Shown: positions 10,248-22,520 of the stretch, in pieces
Numbering within the stretch: the stretch's first letter is position 1
Layout: each line of letters begins with the position of its first letter
Origin: Psococerastis gibbosa
Lineage: Eukaryota > Arthropoda > Insecta > Psocodea > Psocidae
Direction of reading: 5' to 3'
Assembly: GCA_963971405.1 (NCBI GenBank)
Contig: OZ020488.1
Span: 20,045,089-20,109,088, forward strand
Length of the DNA stretch: 64,000 nucleotides
Translations under genes and position numbers: made by a program
The notes under the pieces: model-generated
Databases searched by the model: none
Told to the model about the DNA's origin: nothing
The model's input: only the letters and a program-made list of their open reading frames with translations

Positions 10248-12379
10248 TTATGCTCACAGACTTGTTCGGTTAGATAGTTGTGTAGCTGTGCTAACCTGTT
10301 TAACATTACGAGTCAGTGCGCCAACCTAACATTAGTAGGGTAGACGTATCGTATTTTCCAATAATTTTATTTCGCTGACGAGGAAGCTATTTATTATCCT
10401 GACGACAATATAATATCGACATAAGAGCATGCATGTATTGGTTCAACCCTTATTTCCACGACCTTGTCAAAGGTTGAACGTATAGACTCCTAATTTTCGA
10501 AGTCTGAATAGATATATTGAGATAGTTGCACGTTTTCTTTTCTTCTGCACATATAAGATGTGTATCAGTGTATCAAATCATTGGAAATTGGCCAGAAAGC
10601 TGTGTATAACTGACTTGGTTTTTCCGATTGTACTGTAGACTGTATAGCAGTTCGTATTTCTCCGATGAAAGCCATTGAGTTACTGCAAATTTACTTGAGC
10701 ATTACTGCTGATGTCATATTTCTTGATATTTTGATTGGTGAATGTTTTATTTTTGCGTCTGCATTAAAGAAATCTTATTGCGTTTTATTAGTGGTAATTA
10801 GTACAAAATTTCTTCATCAACATGTTAAGAATGGTGTTGCTGCTGACGGTTAAGAAACAGAAACCTGCATATGATGAGGAACGAAAAATATCGCCTTTTA
10901 CATGTAATAATCCTAGGGATGATAGATTCGAGTGTATAATAGGGGGGAATGCCTTATAAAAAATACGGTATAATATATAAAATACGGTAGGTAGTAATTT
11001 TTTTCTGATTTTATCATACTATGTTTAGCACACAATACCAAATGTGGTGTTTCTTGTGTTGGGCAAATAAATTTAAAATGATAGACCTACCTATGAAGTG
11101 TTTTCTTAGAGGAATTATTTTCGATTTTATATAGATTTTGATTTATGAATTACGCTAATTTTTAAACTTATATATTCAGCTTAAGATTATGCTCACGATC
11201 ATATGTGTAATTTTTGGCGAAAAATACACCAATATGGAACTTGAAAAATTATTGGAGCAACGAGTGCGATAGGTGTCATGTTTTATTGATGGGTTTGAAA
11301 ACCATCAAAAAGAGAAGGAGTGTCATTTGGTATAATGCGCATCTGGCTGCTGAGGCAACATCTACCGCTGCTGTCATAGCTTACAAACACCAATAAAGTT
11401 GAAATAGCATTTTGAATGATAATTTTTCATGTACTGTTTAGATATTTATCATTTTTTCCCCTTTTCGTTTCTGAGAATTTTTAATCGTTTTTTTGCTTCA
11501 TAAAAACGCGCCAATTAAATATAACGCCCAAAGCTTATAAGGGCATATTTCTAAATAATTTAATTCTATCAGCTCATCAATAATTGTGATATTTATGGAA
11601 ACAGAATTCGGTTGTATATGGAGCTCTAAATACTATACTACTTTAGGTAGCCAACATTGATACTATTGGTCTTTCTATTAGACACATTGCGAATATGTTC
11701 TCCTATGTACATTGTACGGTATAACCTATTTTGAACTGTGAAATACTGCAGTTGACGCTTGACAGCATGCAAAGGTCACCACATTTAATTCAAATTAGAG
11801 GAAGTCATGAGAAACCTACCTTATGCCTGTGTGGTGTGGTAGAACATTCTGGGGAACAGAGCAAAACTAAAATTGGTTCCAAAATAAAAAAGGTATTGTA
11901 CCTACCATTGATAACTAATAAACCAAACCAATTTACGTCGTCAACAAAAATATTGATATCAATCTCAATGGAAAGCGCTCCATTCGCAATGAATAAACTT
12001 TTTCAATCACAATTTCTCTGCCCCGAGAATGTTTGGAGCCGCCACTGTCTACTTTTACCATTGGGAACGCGATACTTAAAATGAAAAACGCGTTCCATTC
12101 CAACTCGTCCTTCAACGAAATGATTTTGGTTTGCATTGAAATAAGAAAATGTGCACGTCCATTGATGTCTCAGGCAGTGGTGAAGGTTGCAAAGCACCTT
12201 TCAGTCGTGGTGACAAAGTTTAGCAGGAACTTGTAATCCTTTTTGGAAAGGTGTCCGGAGTTAGAGCACCGCTTCTTTCTGACAAGCTCCATTACCGAAA
12301 CCATTTTCTCTATTACGATAGTTTAAATTATTGTTGCTTCAACCACGGCGTCTGGTCACGCCATTCTCAGTTTTTTTTT

Positions 12380-12740
12380 TAATTGAAAAAACACGACTTT
12401 ATTGAAGAAAAAAACGAGGAATAAGACTAAAAAGTCTTCTTTTAATGCCAACCCTAACAAAACAAAAATATTAGTTTTCAGAACTCCGGGTCGAATTTTT
12501 TTTACTAATTAAGGTAACAGTTCTGAAATGACGGGAAAGAGCGTCGAGAAAACACTGGACTGATCGCACGGTCGTCCTATTTATGAGACATCCTTCTCTG
12601 GACATATGTACATATCCGGAAAAGAGAGTCAGAAAAATCTAGATCGAGCGGGACTCGATCCCACGACCTTTGCCTTTCCGGGGCATCGTGTTACCATCAA
12701 CAGCCTCTTCGAAACTACCTAAGTCAATTTAATGTTTAAA
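12380..12740 (-). mobile_element. tRNA-like SINE with LINE-type tail
   Basis: On the minus strand the 5' end near 12740 has a tRNA-like head. The pol III B-box GGATCGAGTCC (12650s) follows a TGATGGTAACACGATG stretch in roughly box-A position. The body is unknown. The 3' end (12380-12480) carries AGACTTTTTAGTCTTATTCC and an AATAAAGTC segment. That tail aligns with 59376-59480, which lies directly downstream of an apparent LINE ORF end. No TSD was resolved. Confidence 0.6.
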
Positions 12741-13644
12741 AAAAGTTCTGAAATTGGTGCGATAAACCAAATTACGATATACCCTCTGGCAAAGCGATCA
12801 TTATTTTTTATTTTTAGAATTTTTTTATTTTTTATTATTATTTAGTTTTAGTTTTATTATTTCGTTTTTTATTATTTAGTTTTAGAATATGTAGCGATTA
12901 CAAAATTGCAGCAATGCTTAGCCTATGAGCTCGTAAATTAGATGTAGCTTCTTAGATCTCCATGTTCAGAACAGAATTTGGTATATTCGCTGATGTTTAA
13001 TCTATTGCATCGTTGCTCAATAAAATTTATTTCACTCAACAATGGTAAATTACTAGCTAATGGCCACAGAATTGGATCGTGCAGAACACCAGTTAGTGAC
13101 GCTTAAGCATTATGGGACGTGACTTTAAAAAAGTATTTGACAAAAATCTTTTTTGTGTTTTGGACAAGACTCCCATTCATCATCGCTTCAAATGGCGCTC
13201 CTGATTGCATATATGGCCCATTTGCGAATTAATTTGCGCAACAGCAACTATACAACATGTAATGCACTATACGGCATTTACCTTCAACTATTCCACACCT
13301 CAACCATTGTCAGTTATTTTGAACATGTGAGTTTAGGGGGGGAAGAGCACAATGGCAAATGCTGGGGGTGTCTTTTAGCTTGATGAAAGCATGTCACTAT
13401 CTGTTGGGATTCCCCGAGGCTACGGTCCCCCATGTCATTTATAAACCCTCGCAGCTAAATATTTAACCTACATACTTTTCAGACTTGACATGTCACAGGC
13501 TTTTACACAGCAACAACGATAGCATAAGCCGTTTTTACCATTTAACCTGGGCCCATGCTTTTTTTAGCGTAAACTGGTCGCTATGCTTTCCTTAAGAAAT
13601 GCTTGGGACCTCTGACTTTAGGTGTTATTTATGAGACTTTTTTA

Positions 13645-13808
13645 AAAAGGTTAATCGCATACAAACAAGTTAATGAATGAATCCGATTGACCTCTTCAGT
13701 CGCCTCACTAAGTAACCTAATATCGAACATCGAGCTACGACACGTCTCCGATCGCATGGAATGTAAAGACTTGCTCAAGTTCAAGCACGCTGCCACCGAA
13801 GCCGATTA
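13645..13808 (+). repeat. Dispersed repeat R, uninterrupted copy
   Basis: This segment (AAAGGTTAATCGCATACAAAC ... CGATTGACCTCTTCAGTCGC ... CACGTCTCCGA ... CCACCGAAGCCG) recurs at 40992-41117 and, split by the pogo transposon, at 46126-46156 plus 48593-48732. No pol III boxes were recognised with confidence, so the class is left open. It serves as the empty-site reference for the pogo insertion. Confidence 0.7.
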
Positions 13809-14904
13809 GACTAGATTCGAAGTAGCTCGGTTAGTTACTAAGTTACATTGAAAGCACATACTTTAAGTGGCATGGAAGGCCTAAAATAACAGCAGCTGAT
13901 GCTATAGTAAAGTAGTTAAATGACTCGTATCTATACTTGGTTAAGTTATGCTTTTGCCTGATTCATTGCGTCAATGCTGGTAAGCTTGTCTCAGCTTGTC
14001 CATTAACGCTTGTAGCCGGTGTACGTTGACATCGAGGATGTACTATACCAGTTTGTCAATGGCCAAAAATTCATACGGAAACAATACAAATAATATCCGA
14101 TATCCATGGGGTTGTTGGCAATGAACAATGGACACTTCAAGTATCAAGAATGTTAACCATAATAAACAATTTTTAGAAGTGAAATGCACGGACAAGCTTC
14201 ACAAAAATGAAAAACAAATTATCGTGCCACGACAACCCAACGAGGGTTTAAGCCTGAGGATTGGCAGGAGGCACTTCAGCTTCTATCCACATACCGTAAG
14301 TAAAAAAAAAAATTAAGACAAATACACGAATTATTATTATTATTATTATTTTATTTACTATTTGAGATGTTGTGGTCCCGTACCGATGAAGTACTTGCCC
14401 CCGTTGTTAGGGTTGGGTGGATCCGGTACATTTTTCCTTTGATGTCAAGTATAGACGCGCGCTTCTCGGTTTCCCTACATATTTTAACTTCTAAAAAATC
14501 GCGTTTAATGTATTTAGAAACCGTAAATTCTGCAATAGCCTTTAACAGACATATTGAACACCATGATGCATGATGAAAGCGACAGATTATTCATATCGCG
14601 TTAAAAATTACCTAATTCGCTCCTCAATTTTTTTTAAAGTGTTTTAATTGCCTAACCCATCGTTCATCGCCCCCCCCCCCCCATCAATCACTTGAAACTC
14701 AGTGGACCATTATCAGGCACAAAAATTTCCCAAGACTTTACTGCCTGAGAATAATTACTTCCCTTAATGCCTCCCCTCCTTTTTTTTAATTTTTGCACGT
14801 TCAGCCTATGGGGCGCGGATTTGCCAGCCCGACATTCAATGGTTAGCGTCTAGGCTAAGCATACATGAGCCGACTTTGTGCTGTTACAGCCGCAAATTTG
14901 AGTT

Positions 14905-15000
14905 TGAAAGAAAGAAAGAAAATCGTCTTTATTTTTCATGTGGGCGAATTTTGGGCCTTTCGGCCGACTCTTACAATTAACCCATAATAAATACTTAATA
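14905..15000 (-). repeat. Retroposon 3' end with GAAA-repeat tail
   Basis: The inverse of this segment matches 61840-61945. Both read TGTAAGAGT.GGC.GAA.G.CC, then CAAAATTCGCCCA, then AAATAAAGAC, then TTTTCTTTCTT. An AATAAA-like signal followed by a simple-repeat tail indicates the 3' end of a non-LTR retroposon. No coding part was recognised adjacent. Confidence 0.6.
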
Positions 15001-15059
15001 CAATGTTACATAAAATTACAAATTTAACTGAAAAGAACCGGTCTTAGTTTACTCGAAAA

Positions 15060-15799
15060 TGCTTTCCAATTTATCAATTATAGTAGATAGAGGTGAGGTA
15101 ATTTCTAGATAGGTCAGACTAACACATTTCCATACAGCAATAATGGCAGGGCACGCAATGCATTTGAGCGTGAATTTTCTAACATTTTTTCAAAAACTTT
15201 TTTTTGCATAAAACCAAATATTTTTTTTGGAAAGCAACCTATCTGGTTTCCTTACTAAATTTAACACCTAAAACATGCCTGAAGGTAGACAGAATCGATT
15301 GATAGGTTTCGCAGAAAAATTATTTTTTAGTCATTTTTCATTAAAATTGAGTTATTTTTATTTTTTTACCCCCAGAAGCAAACTATCAAGGGACAATCGA
15401 CCCCCCCCCCCCCGCATTTTATTAACATTAACAACAACTACAATGTATATGGGAATTTAAAAGAAATCTTTGGAGCCGTTTTTGAGAAATAATTTTTTTA
15501 GACGATTTTTTGAAGTTTTTTGAAAGAAAAAAAAACCTCCAAATTGAGTTAGCCCAAAATAAAAGTAAAAGTCTCGAGACATGATTTTTGTGAACCTACA
15601 TGCCAAATTTCATCAAAATCGATCAAGTAGTTTTACCGGAAATCGATGATCAGACAGACAAAGCGACAGACAGACATTTTGTAAAAAACACTTTTTTGGG
15701 TTCCTGGGACCTCAAAACGTGTAAATCCGTTGAAATCTCGGAATCAAATATTTGGACCATCACAATGCTTTCCTTATACTACGTATAAATTGGAAAGCA
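15060..15799 (+). mobile_element. TGCTTTCC-family non-autonomous element, copy
   Basis: 740-bp element with inverted ends TGCTTTCCAATTTAT and ATAAATTGGAAAGCA. Inside are CAGACAGACAGAC-type repeats and the block CCTGGGACCTCAAAACGTG near the right end, shared with copies at 21345-22176 (inverted), 25410-25765 and 41561-42399. It has a C-homopolymer near 15400. There are no frames with recognisable motifs. The family is non-autonomous; a class II origin is inferred from the inverted ends. The 30 bp to the left (AAGAACCGGTC..AGTTTACTCGAA) are also shared with the copy at 41561, so the true left boundary may lie further out. Confidence 0.7.
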
Positions 15800-15896
15800 A
15801 AAAGTACAATATTCAAAAATTAAAACCGGCCGACCATTTACACGCCATTATACACCATACATACCCATAAAATAGTCGTGACAACCACCCTTAGTA

Positions 15897-16015
15897 GTAG
15901 AATGGTTGGACACAGTCCCAGGCCACGGTGTGGGACCATACGACAGTGGACCTCCTGATTATAGTGCATTCTGAATCACTTGGGAAACACAGTGAAGTCA
16001 CACGATTAGTTCGGC
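15897..16015 (-). mobile_element. 5'-truncated ACT-tailed SINE
   Basis: Inverse orientation copy beginning with the tail TAGTAGTAG and continuing TGGTTGGACACAGTCCCAGG through CACACGATTAGTTCGG, where it breaks off before the family's CACCTCC block. It matches 4347-4587 and 40124-40423. No clear target-site duplication was seen, unlike the other three copies. Confidence 0.8.
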
Positions 16016-17672
16016 GATGCATATGCTAAGCAGTGGGTCATAAAATATACCTGTATTATGTACTCGTACAGTACCTACATATGTAGCATGAAGGTGCATG
16101 CACACGTATTCTCACATTATTCCATTCAGGGATAACCCTCCAAATTTTTAAACTGTAACTTCTTATTGCGGGCTCTTGAAAGCTGAACTGTTATCTTTTC
16201 TTGTGACGCAAGAGCTGATTAAAATTATATAGCAGTAGGTACAAGTACGCTGGTCATATACCACGCGGTCTAGTTCTTGTTTGATTAGCACGGCCGCATA
16301 AAATAGGAGGTAAAAGCACACTCGACTTTTTAGTTTGCAAACAAATGCTGACGGGAGTTATTTTCACGAAATTAATTAATGCCTCGATCCACAGCCACAG
16401 ACCTAATAGAATAATCTTTTGGAGAGTTCATAAAAATACAAGCTACAAATTTGCGTTTTCTCTGCTGAAATATTATTAATCTAAAAATGCCCGATAAAGT
16501 GCATTATCCGGATTTTATAGAACAGCAGTTAGCAGGGCTAATAGTGGCGATAGTTTGTATTTTTTTTTTAATTGTTCGAAAGACTGGCCTTGGCTATTTG
16601 CAGACATGGATCGAGAAACTAATTAATGTTTTAAAAAAAAACTGGGAAATATTTACGTTGACAATCACTCTTATATTTAAAAAAAAAACAGTAGGTACTA
16701 AGTTTTAGTAAAAATACAATAGTGTAAAACTAAAATTTCTAATGTTCCACACATTGTAATGTTCTTTTTCCTATACGAATAGAAGGTGCTCCTGGGTGTC
16801 TCATTACCGGTACTATAAAAGTTCATCTTCCATTTTTCCCAGTAAAAACACGAATTAATCAAATTGAACGTTTTAACGTGTTCTAACACCACTGGCCCAG
16901 TTCCTGGTTAGACGATCCCTGGGACCATACAGGCTTTCCTGATGAAAGCAGTTTTCCTTGCCAAATCGTGTTAAACAAATTAAAAAACATAAAAGTGAGC
17001 TGCTGGCTGTATGTACATACAGTATATGATATCTCGTAAGAAAAAAAATTGAATGAAATATTTCAAACGCGAAAGATGAAATTATAATGAAAATTGAATT
17101 ATGCTCGAGGTTGCTTTCATTAGAAAGTTACGAGTAAATAATCGAAATTAAGCGACCTTTTCACTGTACCCGATGTTTATTATTGGATTTGCTTCAGTGC
17201 AGAATTTTCTACTTGCGTCTCAATCTATCGATTGGTTTTTAACAGATAGTTCCATCTTGTTCTCCATTCATCTCTGTCCTGGGCCGTTCCATGTAGGTTC
17301 CGCATCAATATTAATGCTGAATAGGTACTATATTGCACTATTGCAGTATTATATGGTATGTAACACTAACATACTAACTTTGGTTGAAGAGGTAACCTCG
17401 TTATATCCTTTAATTCCGGCTGAATAGGTACTTCAAATTTGGAAAAATATTCGCAGTAAAACCGTATAAGTAGTAGTAAATCATGTACCTAATTATTATT
17501 ATATTATTAAGATCGCTCGATAAGCGGAAGCTTGAGCGTGATAATGTTGATTAATACCTAATTGTTTTTCTCAATATATGCACCTTGTCCGGGGTTACTG
17601 GTCAAGGAAAAAAGTGAAGTGAAGTGAAGTGACTAATATTAGCCAAACTACCGGGCACGGAGACTCATCTAA

Positions 17673-18063
17673 CTGCGGCCGTATTACGGCGATTTGGGAT
17701 TAACGTAACACGTAACGTGGTTTATTTTTTTATACCGCATTACTAAGGTGTCACGTGACGGCGTTAAAATATGCGCCGGAAATTCAAATTAATAAATTAT
17801 TGGAATACAAGAGAATGGTTGAATTTTTTTATAATTGAAGGAAATACTAATAAACATTAAAATGTACTGGTAGAATTTTTAAATATAGGCTAATAAGAAT
17901 TTTAATTACATCTGAGGGAGAGAAGATTACTTAGAGAACTTACCAAAAATGTAGGCGAGGATTAATTTGCCAATTTGAATTTCCCACGCATTTCGCACTC
18001 ATTTTTTGTTTAAAACCATTGAATAAACCCCAGTAATCCAAAATCGCCATAATAGGGCTGCAG
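17673..18063. mobile_element. 391-bp TIR element with TAA TSD
   Basis: TAA flanks both sides (17670-17672 and 18064-18066). The ends CTGCGGCCGTATTACGGCG and CGCCATAATAGGGCTGCAG are imperfect inverse complements, followed inside by GATTTGGGATTA versus TAATCCAAAATC. The element is nearly alignable along its length with the inverse of 57185-57543, with shared landmarks GGTGTCACGTGACGGCGT and GAAATACTAATAAACA. It has no coding capacity. A 3-bp TAA duplication suggests PIF/Harbinger or a related class. Confidence 0.8.
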
Positions 18064-19135
18064 TAAAGTTAATACATTACAGATAAGTACATAAGTTAAA
18101 ACAGTATTTTCACCCCGGCAAGCTCAACCGAAAAGGCGAAACTGATGTAGAGTGAGGTCGTAAATAAGAGTAATCGCATCAGCAGGTCATTGTTTTGAAT
18201 TTCCTAGCTATTGGATTAAAGCAAGAAAGATACGTAGTATGGGGAGGCAATTGCGTTTGGAGCATCTCTTTCAATCAGCAGTTATTAGAGGGGAGGCGAG
18301 AGCAGCATGGGATTCTAGCAGCTGAGCCCGGCTAGTCAATTTTATCGAACCTATTTTCCACTTTATTCTTCGGTTACTTAGCAGATCATGTTGTTCTGTC
18401 TTCTTTCTTTTCCACGCTTCCCCTTACAACAAATAGATCAAAGTGGGTGCATATCGACCATATCGTATTTTATGCTCCTTACGTTGTTTTATACTTTTTT
18501 TTAGTGGTACCAACAGTCCACAATCAGGGCTGTAGAGAGGGCGAAGCGAGAAAAGGGCCCTGCGCGAGGCGATTAGAAGGAAAAGAAGCGAATTTCTTTT
18601 TCTTCTTTATGGCAAAGGCTTATTAAAGGAAATACCATAATGTAGGTAATAAATATGTCAATTCATAAGGCTCAATATTAAAAAAAAAAACACACAAAAA
18701 AAGCAATGGTACCATTCAGATAATTTATTTGGTTGGGGGGGGGGGCGGATCGAATCACTATGTGAGCATGTCTAAAGTCTGGTCCCCCCCCCCCACAATT
18801 TATATCATCATAGCCTACTGTATGTTTAAATGTGAGTCAAAAGTGTCTCAACTTTCTCCTCGGCCCGAGGTCCACGGATTCTCTCAACCACCCTGGCCAC
18901 AATGTCCGTCTTAAAGGAGGTGCTTCAGCAGGCACTATTATGTTTCCTATTTGAAGTGAAGATGATTTTTTAAACAGGCCGGTGCACGGAAACAATTAGT
19001 ATCATAATAATTTCGAATTTTCTTCTAAATGTACATTGGAAAATGATTATTTTTCAAAAACTGGTTTTACTTCGTTGAAGGAACAAATTACAAACGTTCC
19101 ACTTCCAAAAATACCCAGAGAGCTGTTTTCATTAA

Positions 19136-19521
19136 GAGTGTACAGCCCGTAGGAAATTGGCAGCCCGAAATTTAGTACTTTTTATTTTTTATTTAATTAA
19201 CTAAGCAAGTAATTAAAGATTTGGCTCATTGAAGTTGTAGAAGACTACTTCATGCATCATATAATAGGGCATTTTTAATTTTACGAAATTGTAGTTTTTT
19301 CATAAACACGATTTTACGCGAAAACTTATTGTTTATAAATTATTATCTTGTTTATGAAAAAACTGCAATTTCGAAAATTAAAAATACCTTATACCTATGA
19401 TGCATAAAGTAATCTCCTACAACTTAAATGAGCCAAATCTGTAATAAATTGCTCAGTTAATTAAATTAAAAATAAAAAGTATTACATTTCGGGCTGCTGA
19501 TTTCCTACGGGCTGTTCACTC
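19136..19521. mobile_element. 386-bp palindromic MITE with ATTAA flanks
   Basis: ATTAA precedes (19131-19135) and follows (19522-19526) the element. The left end GAGTGTACAGCCCGTAGGAA pairs with the right end TTTCCTACGGGCTGTTCACTC. Pairing continues through CAGCCCGAAATTTAGTACTT and the GATTTGGCTCATT..GTTGTAGAAGACTACTT block almost to the centre. Other copies lie at 23310-23674 and, lacking the termini, at 63068-63395. No coding capacity. Confidence 0.85.
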
Positions 19522-21344
19522 ATTAATTAACATGAATCTGGCCTGTAATACCAAATATTGTTCAATACCGCACCCATTTCATAGAAGAAAAGTTACCTAG
19601 TTGCTGCTCGGTATTGTAATGACTGGCATCGGTTATTATGAATATTCATAATATATTTTTTGCAAAACTTTAGGTAGGATGTTTCCAAAATAAAATAATT
19701 TACATTGTTGATTCGAGGGTGAAGACAAACGTGCCCCATTTCTGGAGGACTAAAGTCACAGTGTTTGTCTTTGTCTTGCACGGAAGCTTTTTGCCAACCA
19801 TCCAATCTGATTGCTTACTTAAGGGTGGAGTTTTTGGTTTCGAGACAATGAACCTTTTTATTATTTTTAATGGTCTTTTAGTTCTGTGGCTTAAGCTTTG
19901 AAACAGTTCGTTAATATGGTATTATAAAACTAATTAATGCAACTCCAATTCGTTAACATTATCCAATGTGTTGCAATAGATTTTTATACCTAAGTACGAT
20001 AGATGCGAATTAAAATAAAATAAAATAAAAATTGATATGATTCCCAAACTTTAATTTTTATATAAATGATTCAGGCAAAAATAACAGCTTTTAGTCGTCT
20101 CAGTCGATCTGTGGTTTTCTCACTGTACATTACGTTGCTGCTTGATAAGCAGGGTGGAAATCGTATAAACCTATTTATAGGGCAGTTGATTAGAAACATG
20201 TGGCTATTTTTTCTCGCCGAGGTATTTTTCTTTTTGTTGTAGGAAAGACGAAAGCTACCACGAAACGATTGACTGTTGTAACCCTAGATGGCTAAAACAT
20301 AGACTATAAATTCCTTTTTTCAGCCGTAATTGCTAAAAACGAAAAAGTACACTATTTCAACAATAAACTAGGCTAGGTACAAAACACTAGCCCAGTAAAG
20401 TTCTAGTTTGTTGCTGTTTATCAAAATATGAGATGACAGGCTGGATATGATAGTTAGTCTGAATGCATGGTGTCCGAAAGTAGTACCAATTTTATTCTGA
20501 AAGCAAATTTGTTGGCGTGGGAATAGAGTACAGTACGCATAGTTTTCCGCGCTAAATCGAATATGAAATTTTCCCCCATTGATAAATGTGAATATTTTTG
20601 GCAGCATAGCCGGGTATTAGCAGTTGGAAGTCCTGCGATGAATTTATTAGATGGAACCGCTCAAGAAAATCCACTAGCCCGCAGTGAAAACATGCCTCTC
20701 GGGTAATCAATTTTCCCTTCCAGATTTCTTTTCATTGCTTTTCAATAACCATATTTTCTTTTTATATGCAAAGTATATTTTAAACCACTTTAAACAAGGC
20801 ACGTATTTTTCAGTTTTGCCAGATATCTATCTGATAATGACTGCTAAATATTTAAATTGTTAATAATATTATTTTTTTAAATTGTCTAAATCCTACAAAT
20901 ATGAACGGATGGAAACAAGCAAAAATGGCTCATTTTTTTCTCAGTTGAATGCATGATGTTGCCAACAAAACTTTTAGCGCCTGAAGCTTAACGCATTTAA
21001 AGCTTTTTCATCTACGCTGTACACAATGTATAGACTGCAGTGTTGTCGAACAACCTCCCAAAGTTTTTCTTTCCCTCTCCAGGGGAAATGTTGGAATTTA
21101 AGCATCGCAAGTAGTGTGTGTTTTTTTTTTTAAATCTTCAAAAGTGAATTGCAACTTTATACTTATACTTTATGTACTTAGATTATGGGATTATAAATCA
21201 TTAACTTTGCATAATATATTAAAATAAAATACACAGTTAAATTCTCCATTGTACCAAGCTGTGGTTCCCTCATGTTATAGGCTACTTGACATATACTGAG
21301 GAACGTTATTAGGTAAACTAGTTAGAAGGCACAAACGTATTTAT

Positions 21345-22176
21345 TGCTTTCCAATTTATACGTAGTATAAGGAAAGCTTTGTGATGGTCGAAATTTTTGA
21401 TTCCGAGATTTAACGGATTTTCACGTTTTGAGGTCCCAGGAACCCAAAAAAGTGGTTTTTACGAAATGTCTGTTGTCGCTCTGTCTGTCTGTCTGTCTGT
21501 GCGCCGATTTCCGGGCATACTACTCGGTCGATTTTGATGAAATTTGGCATGTAGGTTTACAAAAATCATACCTCGGGACCATTTTTTTTTATTTGGGGCT
21601 AACTAAATTTGGGGGGGTTTTATTCTAAAAAAAAAACCAAAAAAACGTATAAAAATATTATTTATCAAAAACTGCTCCAAATTTCTTTTAAATTCTCACA
21701 TATTGTATTCGTTATTAATGTTGACAAAATGCAGGGGGTAACTTGCCCCTTGATAGTTTGCTTCTGGGGGTAAAAAAATTAAAAAAATTAAATTTGAATG
21801 AAAAATGACTAAAAAAATTTTTTTCTGCGAAACCTTTCTATTGATGATTTCTACCTTCAGGCATGATTTAGGTGTTAAATTGAGTAACGAAACCGGATAG
21901 GTTGCTTTCCCAAAAAAATATTTGGTTTTGAACAAAAAATTATTTTTTTAAAAAATGATAGAAAATTCGCGCTCAAATGCATTGCGTGCCCTGCCATTAT
22001 TGCTGTGTGGTAATTAATGTGTTGGTCTGACCTATCTAGAATTTATCTCACTTCCAGTGACGTCAGGTGGACAACCCCCCCCCCCCCCCGAGATGTCGGA
22101 AATTTAACCACTGGAAAATTATTTACCATGAAATTACTCATATTCTCTATCTACTAATGTTGATAAATTGGAAAGC
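21345..22176 (-). mobile_element. TGCTTTCC-family element, 832-bp copy (inverted)
   Basis: Starts TGCTTTCCAATTTATACG and ends GATAAATTGGAAAGCA, in the opposite orientation to the copies at 15060 and 41561. The first 33 bp form a hairpin: GCTTTCC...TTATAC pairs with GTATAA.GGAAAGC. It contains a TCTGTCTGTCTGTCTG tract and a C-homopolymer near 22074-22089. It shares the GTGACGTCAGGTGGAC block with the copy at 41561-42399. No coding capacity was recognised. Confidence 0.8.
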
Positions 22177-22330
22177 AAGAATTTTCTACATCTCATCTAG
22201 TTATTGCGATTGTGCTTGTGTCTTTACTAATTAATTTTGTCAGCAAGAGTTGGTAGGTACCCCGCACACCATCAGATTTAGGGTTACAATATACGAGAAA
22301 TACACGAATTATTATTTAAATAAGGACTTT

Positions 22331-22520
22331 TTATTGTTTCTATTACTAAGCCAACCTAGCGGAGTTAGGGCTATAAAGTCCTCTCTTACACTCAACTAGG
22401 AAGGCCCGGGACCGCCTGCTTTACATGCCCTCCGAAGCATGGCCAGAAAATGTTGCCAGTATGGGACTCGAACCAACAACCTTTCGGGTGAAAGTCAGAG
22501 TCCGTACCACAGCGCTACAT
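22331..22520 (-). mobile_element. tRNA-Glu-type SINE, near full-length
   Basis: On the minus strand the head reads GTAGCGCTGTGGTACGGAC (box A region), then GACTTTCACCCG, then the perfect pol III B-box GGTTCGAGTCC. The anticodon-arm-like GACTTTCACCC matches tRNA-Glu(UUC). The body CCATGCTTCGGAGGGCATG and the 3' hairpin with AACTCCGCTAGG follow. Copies lie at 1-140, 53622-53796 and 59980-60172, and a tail-only relative at 58072-58175. TSDs were not resolved because the target is ATT-repeat sequence. Confidence 0.85.

Noticed and set aside
10057..10329. 90-codon frame with DSDSDTDIDE and SISVSLSSSK repeats
   Set aside because: It is the two arms of the palindromic MITE read straight through; the GATAGTGATA pattern explains the acidic and serine runs.
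15275..15460. Open frames in TGCTTTCC-family copies as a possible transposase
   Set aside because: The frames are not conserved between copies, are under 80 codons and show no catalytic motif.
16487..16708. 73-codon frame with a hydrophobic segment (AIVCIFFLIV)
   Set aside because: Located in AT-rich intron; a hydrophobic stretch arises easily from T-rich DNA. No splice sites and no recognised family.
22440..22520. Possible functional tRNA-Glu gene on the minus strand
   Set aside because: Box B is perfect and the anticodon arm resembles tRNA-Glu, but the acceptor stem does not pair and the sequence continues into a SINE body and tail present in several copies.
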